Shown in pieces: positions 60,086-64,000 of a DNA stretch of 64,000 nt (position 1 is the stretch's first letter; every line of letters starts with the position of its first letter). The notes below the pieces were generated by a model. The model was not told where the DNA came from. It searched no databases and saw only the letters and a program-made list of their open reading frames with translations. The DNA is taken from NCBI RefSeq assembly GCF_020639365.1, contig NZ_JAINUL010000001.1:6468048-6532047 (forward strand), in the 5' to 3' direction. This DNA is from Streptomyces flavotricini. Lineage in GTDB: Bacteria; Actinomycetota; Actinomycetes; Streptomycetales; Streptomycetaceae. The translations under genes and the position numbers were made by a program.

Positions 60086-61357
60086 ATGGGAATGGCGCAG
60101 GGCTTCAAGGACGTGCCCCGGGCGGTGTGGCTGCTGGCGGCGGGGGTGTTCGTCAACGCCGTCGTCAGCTTCACCTTCGTCTTCGTGTTCCTGTACCTGA
60201 CCGGCCCGCGGGGCCTCGGAGCCGCCCAGGCGGGGCTGGTCACCGGCATCGGCGGCATCGGCCTGGTCGCGGGGAACTTCACCGGCGGCTGGTACGGGGA
60301 CCGCTTCGGCCACCGCCGCGTGCTGCTCGCCGCCTCCCTCGCCGGCGGCCTCGCCCTGATGTCCTTCCCGCTGCTGGCCACGGCCGGGCTCTACGCGGCC
60401 CTGCCGCTGGCCCAGTACGCCTCCGGCGTGGTCCGGGCGGCCAACTCCGCGCTGGTCGCCGTCACCGTCCCCGAGGGGGCCCGCCGGCAGGCCTTCGCCG
60501 TGGTCCGCTGCGTCTCCAACGGCGGCTTCACCCTCGGCCCGCCGCTGGGAGCCCTGCTCGCGACCGGACTCTCGTACGACTGGCTCTTCGTCGCCGACGG
60601 CCTCGGGACCCTGTTCTTCGCCGTCTGGACCGCGCGGGTCGTCCCGGCCCGCGGGGCCTCCCGCAGCGCCTCCAGCCCCGCCGCGGCCCCGGACGGGGGT
60701 CTGGGCCGCGGCGTGTGGGAGGAGCTGCGGGCACGGCCGGCCGTGCTCGTGCTGCTCGGCGCGATCCTGGTGACCGACCTCGTCTACCGCCAGCAGTACT
60801 CCACCTTCCCCGTCTTCCTCGCCGACCACGGGCTCGACACCCGGACCTTCGGCTTCGTGATCGCGCTCAACGGGGGCGTCATCCTGCTGCTGGAGCTCCC
60901 GGCCGCCGTCGCGCTGCGCGCGCGGCCGCCGCTCCCCGTCATCGCCGCGGGCATCGTGCTCGTCGGGGCCGGGTACGCGGCGCTGCTGGCCGGGGTGGGG
61001 CTCGCCAGTGCCGTGGCGATGATGGTGATGCTCAGCCTCGGCGAGATCCTGTACAAGACCACCGCGACCGCGTACGTCGCCGACCAGGCGCCCGAGCACG
61101 CCATCGGGCGGTTCCAGAGCCTGTACGCGGGGGTCTCGGTCAGCGGGGTCGTCCTCGGGCCACCGCTGGGCGGCGCCCTGTACGCGGCCGCGCCCGGGCT
61201 GCTGTGGCCGCTGTGCGCGGCGCTGGCGGCGGGCGCGGGCGGGGCGGTGCTGTACGCCTCACGGCGCGGGGCGCGGCGGAAGGTGCCGGGTGCGGCGCGA
61301 CACGCGGCGCGACCGGCACATGAGACCGGTTCGCGACCTCGGGCCGTCGGCGGTTAG
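60086..61357 (+). CDS. MFS exporter
   Basis: 423 aa with about 12 membrane helices. MFS motif A is GGWYGDRFGHRRVLLAASLAGG (about 68-89), and the second-half loop is LPAAVALRARPPLPVIAAGIVLVG. ANSALVAVTVPEGARRQAFAVVRCVSNGGFTLGPPLGALL is the TM4-5 region with the antiporter-like GxxxGPPxG. A cytosolic central loop (RGASRSASSPAAAPDGG) and a basic C-tail follow. It is most like small drug or metabolite exporters; substrate unknown. Position beside the divergent HxlR-Prx gene suggests induction by a thiol-reactive compound or oxidant. The reading frame ends inside the TAGGTT that may be the dapD -10. Confidence 0.87.
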   Translation: MGMAQGFKDVPRAVWLLAAGVFVNAVVSFTFVFVFLYLTGPRGLGAAQAGLVTGIGGIGLVAGNFTGGWYGDRFGHRRVLLAASLAGGLALMSFPLLATAGLYAALPLAQYASGVVRAANSALVAVTVPEGARRQAFAVVRCVSNGGFTLGPPLGALLATGLSYDWLFVADGLGTLFFAVWTARVVPARGASRSASSPAAAPDGGLGRGVWEELRARPAVLVLLGAILVTDLVYRQQYSTFPVFLADHGLDTRTFGFVIALNGGVILLLELPAAVALRARPPLPVIAAGIVLVGAGYAALLAGVGLASAVAMMVMLSLGEILYKTTATAYVADQAPEHAIGRFQSLYAGVSVSGVVLGPPLGGALYAAAPGLLWPLCAALAAGAGGAVLYASRRGARRKVPGAARHAARPAHETGSRPRAVGG

Positions 61358-61360
61358 GTT
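61355..61360 (+). promoter_or_regulatory. Candidate -10 (TAGGTT) for leaderless dapD
   Basis: TAGGTT, whose first three bases are the stop codon of the MFS gene, ends 6 nt before the dapD ATG; no ribosome site is present. Confidence 0.45.
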
Positions 61361-61366
61361 TCGGGC

Positions 61367-62347
61367 ATGACTGCTACGCGTACCACCGGCGCCGTCGCCG
61401 CCGGACTTGCCACCATCGCCTCCGACGGCACCGTCCTCGACACCTGGTTCCCCGCCCCCGAGCTGGTCGCCGAGCCCGGGCCGGCCGGCACCGAGCGCCT
61501 CACCGCCGATCAGGCCGTGCAGCTGCTGGGCACGGCCGCGGCCAAGGCGATCCGCCTGGACGCGGTCCGCGACGTCGAGGTCGTAGCCGTCCGCACCGTG
61601 ATCTCCTCCCTGGAGGACAAGCCGCTCGACGCGCACGACGCGTACCTGCGCCTGCACCTGCTCAGCCACCGCCTGGTCAAGCCGCACGGCCAGAGCCTGG
61701 ACGGCGTCTTCGGCCTGCTGGCCAACGTCGCCTGGACCTCGCTGGGCCCGGTCGCCGTGGACCAGGTGGAGGCCGTACGGCTGAACGCGCGCGCCGAGGG
61801 CCTGTACCTCCAGGTCACCTCGATCGACAAGTTCCCGCGGATGACGGACTACGTCGCCCCCAAGGGCGTGCGCATCGCCGACGCGGACCGGGTCCGCCTG
61901 GGTGCGCACCTCGCCGAGGGCACCACCGTCATGCACGAGGGCTTCGTCAACTTCAACGCCGGGACCCTCGGCACCTCGATGATCGAAGGCCGCATCTCGG
62001 CCGGCGTCGTGGTCGGAGACGGCTCCGACATCGGCGGCGGCGCGTCGACGATGGGCACCCTCTCGGGCGGCGGCAAGCAGATCATCTCGATCGGCGAGCG
62101 CTGCCTGATCGGCGCGGAGGCGGGCGTGGGCATCGCGCTGGGCGACGAGTGCATCGTCGAGGCCGGCCTGTACGTGACCGCGGGCACCCGGGTCACCCTC
62201 CCGGACGGCCAGATCGTCAAGGCCCTGGAGCTCTCGGGCGCCAGCAACATCCTCTTCCGCCGCAACTCGGTCACGGGCACGGTCGAAGCCCGCCCGAACA
62301 ACGCGGTCTGGGGCGGCCTGAACGAGGTCCTGCACTCCCACAACTGA
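61367..62347 (+). CDS. dapD: Tetrahydrodipicolinate N-succinyltransferase
   Basis: 326 aa. It succinylates tetrahydrodipicolinate in the diaminopimelate/lysine pathway, in the actinobacterial DapD form. The N-terminal about 150 residues are the group-specific alpha/beta domain (SLEDKPLDAHDAYLRLHLLSHRLVKPHGQSLDGVFGLLANVAWTS). From about 165 a left-handed beta-helix of hexapeptide turns follows: GVRIADADRVRLGAHLAEGTTVMHEGFVNFNAGTLGTSMIEGRISAGVVVGDGSDIGGGASTMGTLSGGG, then IGAEAGVGIALGDECIVEAGLYVTAGTRV. The C-terminus NILFRRNSVTGTVEARPNNAVWGGLNEVLHSHN is typical. A very strong terminator follows. Confidence 0.97.
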   Translation: MTATRTTGAVAAGLATIASDGTVLDTWFPAPELVAEPGPAGTERLTADQAVQLLGTAAAKAIRLDAVRDVEVVAVRTVISSLEDKPLDAHDAYLRLHLLSHRLVKPHGQSLDGVFGLLANVAWTSLGPVAVDQVEAVRLNARAEGLYLQVTSIDKFPRMTDYVAPKGVRIADADRVRLGAHLAEGTTVMHEGFVNFNAGTLGTSMIEGRISAGVVVGDGSDIGGGASTMGTLSGGGKQIISIGERCLIGAEAGVGIALGDECIVEAGLYVTAGTRVTLPDGQIVKALELSGASNILFRRNSVTGTVEARPNNAVWGGLNEVLHSHN

Positions 62348-62373
62348 TCCCCGGCCCCCAGCCCCGGAACGGC

Positions 62374-62418
62374 CACGACGCCCTCACCTCCCCGGCAAGG
62401 GGAGGTGAGGGCGTCGTG
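62374..62418 (+). terminator. dapD terminator (20-bp stem)
   Basis: The arms 62374-62393 (starting CACGACGCCC) and 62399-62418 (ending GGGCGTCGTG) are perfectly complementary over 20 bp with loop GGCAA, then TT. It also lies before the end of the convergent small membrane protein gene. Confidence 0.85.
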
Positions 62419-62473
62419 TTCCGCCCGGTCCCGGGAACGTCCTCCCGCCCCGAGCGCGGGGGGACGCGGTGGT

Positions 62474-62785
62474 TCAGCGGAGGGGGATGGTGCGGATCAG
62501 GCCGGCGAAGGCCTCTTCCTCCGCCTCGGTCAGCTCGACCGACTCCATCGGGTGCGTGGCGGTGCTGCGCTGGGCCGGGATGACCGCGACGCCCTCGTAC
62601 GCGCCCGGCTCCGGCTGGTGGAAGCGGGAGTCCCACAGCATGTGCCCGAGGCCGAGCACCCACACGAGGGCGGCCACGAACAGGACGGCCAGGCCGATTT
62701 CCTGGGCGAGGGAGATCGAGGGGAACACGCGGTCCTCCGGGGGGTACGGGGGGACATGGTCGAGCGTGGGGCCACTCAACACCAC
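62474..62785 (-). CDS. Small membrane protein of unknown function
   Basis: 103 aa. A Pro-rich N-tail (PTLDHVPPYPPEDRVFPSIS) precedes one hydrophobic helix IGLAVLFVAALVWVLGLGHMLW (about residues 29-50). A polar cytosolic or external tail follows with an acidic helix MESVELTEAEEEAFAGLIRTIPLR. There is no signal-peptidase site, so the helix is probably an anchor. The GTG start at 62785 has only a weak ribosome site. I do not recognise a family. It lies between the dapD terminator and a GNAT gene on the same strand. Confidence 0.6.
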   Translation of the reverse strand: MVLSGPTLDHVPPYPPEDRVFPSISLAQEIGLAVLFVAALVWVLGLGHMLWDSRFHQPEPGAYEGVAVIPAQRSTATHPMESVELTEAEEEAFAGLIRTIPLR

Positions 62786-62874
62786 AACCCGGGGCGAATG
62801 GGTGGTGATGTGGCGAGCGTCACGCCAGGGGCGAAAGTCCCGACTTCTCCGCAGGTGTCCCGACGCGCCCGCGC

Positions 62875-63321
62875 TCAGTGCGCCAGGCTCAGCTTGAAGC
62901 CCTCGTGGCTGCGGGCGAAGCCGAGCCGCTCGTAGAACCGGTGGGCGTCCGCCCGCTGCTTGTTGCTGGTCAGCTGGACCAGCCCGCAGCCGCGCTCGCG
63001 CGCCCGCCCGACCGCCAGCCGCATCAGCTCCGCGCCCAGGCCGTCGCCCCGCCGGTCCGCGCGGACCCGTACCGCCTCGACCAACGCACGCTCCCGCCCG
63101 CCCTGGCCGAGGCCCGGGACGTACGTCAGCTGGAGGCAGCCGACCACCGTCGCCGGCGCCCCGTCCTCGCAGAGGACCAGCATCTCGTTGCGGGCGTCCT
63201 CCTCGATCGCGGCGAAGGCCCGCTCGTGCACCTCCGCGACCTCGGCCCGCTCCTCGCCGGCATCCGCCAGCAGGGCCAGTACGACGGGCAGGTCCTCACG
63301 GGTGGCAGTACGGAAGATCAT
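62875..63321 (-). CDS. GNAT-family N-acetyltransferase
   Basis: 148 aa single GNAT domain. It uses acetyl-CoA to acetylate an unknown amine. MIFRTATREDLPVVLALLADA is the first strand and helix, and VVGCLQLTYVPGL is motif D/beta 4. ALVEAVRVRADRRGDGLGAELMRLAVGRARERGCGLVQLTSNKQRADAHRFYERLGF contains the acetyl-CoA pyrophosphate loop RRGDGLGAEL (motif A) and the motif B region. The ATG at 63321 is the only fitting start. The gene is monocistronic or weakly linked to the downstream small membrane protein gene. Confidence 0.9.
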   Translation of the reverse strand: MIFRTATREDLPVVLALLADAGEERAEVAEVHERAFAAIEEDARNEMLVLCEDGAPATVVGCLQLTYVPGLGQGGRERALVEAVRVRADRRGDGLGAELMRLAVGRARERGCGLVQLTSNKQRADAHRFYERLGFARSHEGFKLSLAH

Positions 63322-63355
63322 GGCCGGAAGTGTGGCAGGGCCCCCGGGCCGGGGT

Positions 63356-63379
63356 CACCTCCCGGCGGTAGCCGGGGGA
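63356..63379. repeat. Dispersed hairpin repeat, copy B (intergenic)
   Basis: It differs from the copy in uvrC (24605-24628) at one loop position only. The stem arms CTCCCGGC and GCCGGGGG lie in the spacer between the GNAT gene and the nuclease-like gene, where the element could act as a terminator for the latter. Confidence 0.8.
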
Positions 63380-63420
63380 GACGGAGTCCGGGGGACCTGC
63401 CGCTCACGAGCGCACCGCGG

Positions 63421-64000
63421 TCACGGGCGGAAGCGGAGCACCTGCGGGTCGTGGTCGCTGTTCTGCGCCGAGAACTCCGCGTTGACGTGCACGCTGTCGT
63501 ACGTGAAGTTCTTGACGGACGGGCTGGTCAGGATCTGGTCCAGCACCTGCGCGTTGCCCTGGTACACGTAGGAGTAGCGTTCCGCCTTCGGCAGCGACTT
63601 GATCGCCGAGTACAGCGCCCCGCCGTCCTCCAGCGCCTGCGCGGTCGCCGAGAACTCGAAGTCGTTGATGTCGCCGACGGCGAGGACGCTCGCGTTCTTG
63701 TCCGCCGCCAGGAGCTGCTTGACGAAGCCGTTCACGGCCTGCGCCTGGAGCAGCCGCTTGGCCTCCGAGGAGCGCACCGGCGGCTGGTGGACCGAGGTCA
63801 GGCCCTCGTCGCCGCCCTTGGAGCCGAAGTGGTTGGCGATCACGAAGACCGTCTTGCCCTTGAACACGAACTCGCCGGCCAGCGGCTTGCGGCTGTCGGC
63901 CCACGCCGGGTTCGCCGGGTCGATCCGGCCGGGGGAGTGGGTCAGGGCGGCCTTGCCGTGCTCCTGCGTCACGCCGGTCGGGGTCACCGAGTCGCCCGCC
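63421..64000 (-). CDS. Secreted endonuclease/exonuclease/phosphatase-family protein (3' part)
   Basis: The C-terminal about 190 residues of a DNase I-fold protein; the 5' part lies beyond the window. Motifs in order: GKTVFVIANHFGSKGGDE (conserved Asn-His), SVLAVGDINDFEFSATAQAL (GDxND, metal/catalytic), SYVYQGNAQVLDQILTS (DxxL), and AEFSAQNSDHDPQVLRFRP (the terminal SDHxP catalytic His/Asp). This arrangement is that of ExeM/NucH-like extracellular nucleases, often with a signal peptide and lamin-tail domain upstream, which cannot be seen here. The frame continues open to 64000. The stop at 63421 is followed by the dispersed hairpin repeat. Confidence 0.88.
   Translation of the reverse strand, partial: AGDSVTPTGVTQEHGKAALTHSPGRIDPANPAWADSRKPLAGEFVFKGKTVFVIANHFGSKGGDEGLTSVHQPPVRSSEAKRLLQAQAVNGFVKQLLAADKNASVLAVGDINDFEFSATAQALEDGGALYSAIKSLPKAERYSYVYQGNAQVLDQILTSPSVKNFTYDSVHVNAEFSAQNSDHDPQVLRFRP

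Overview
The window is a piece of a Streptomyces (or very close Streptomycetaceae) chromosome. The evidence is its very high GC content, strong third-position G/C bias, GTG and occasional TTG starts, and gene content that is typical of the conserved Streptomyces core: WhiA, RapZ/YvcK, OpcA, SufR, an RbpA-family protein and mycothiol-type enzymes. I see no rRNA, tRNA, CRISPR array, complete insertion sequence or prophage. Nearly all coding space is ordinary vertically inherited chromosome. The interest is mainly in regulatory DNA, repeats and a few unusual domain fusions.

Layout. 1-5.8 kb: pseudouridine salvage (psuK partial, psuG), a decayed methyltransferase relic, a cupin, an MFS exporter, an Ogt-type DNA repair protein and a secreted glycerophosphodiesterase with a collagen-like spacer. 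6-12.2 kb: uvrB, then a tellurite/stress (Ter) group (terD, a large TerD-domain protein, terC); terC is preceded by a clear yybP-ykoY (Mn2+) riboswitch. 12.2-15.1 kb: an MHS-family transporter and a two-gene mycothiol/metallo-beta-lactamase-fold unit. 15.3-18.3 kb: uvrA with a candidate LexA box. 18.3-22.4 kb: PfkB kinase, Rieske lipoprotein, an HTH protein, and an exported papain-like protease with a membrane-anchored partner. 22.6-27.7 kb: the overlapping uvrC-rapZ-yvcK-whiA unit. 27.9-30.8 kb: a large secreted M14 carboxypeptidase.

31-43.7 kb is central carbon metabolism. gap-pgk-tpiA-secG-(RbpA family)-pgi lie on the plus strand. Converging on them is a minus-strand pentose-phosphate unit, tkt-tal-zwf-opcA-pgl. 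44-48.7 kb carries haem A synthesis (ctaB, ctaA), the latter with a candidate Rex operator, plus hypothetical proteins. 48.8-50.5 kb is a DrrAB-type ABC transporter. 50.8-57.4 kb is the complete actinobacterial SUF iron-sulfur operon sufR-B-D-(ferredoxin)-C-S-U-T, with a SufR-type palindrome overlapping the sufR start. 57.7-64 kb holds a secreted DUF3616-like protein, an HxlR-peroxiredoxin fusion divergent from an MFS exporter, dapD, a small membrane protein, a GNAT acetyltransferase and the 3' part of a secreted nuclease-like protein.

How it works together: all three UvrABC excinuclease subunits plus an alkyltransferase are here. Glycolysis (triose part and Pgi) faces the oxidative and non-oxidative pentose phosphate pathway. 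Fe-S assembly sits near haem A synthesis, and several redox, metal or damage-responsive control elements (riboswitch, Rex-like, SufR-like and LexA-like sites, HxlR-Prx) are scattered between them. Many promoters show a TAnnnT -10 hexamer 6-8 nt before the start codon, the pattern expected of leaderless mRNAs.
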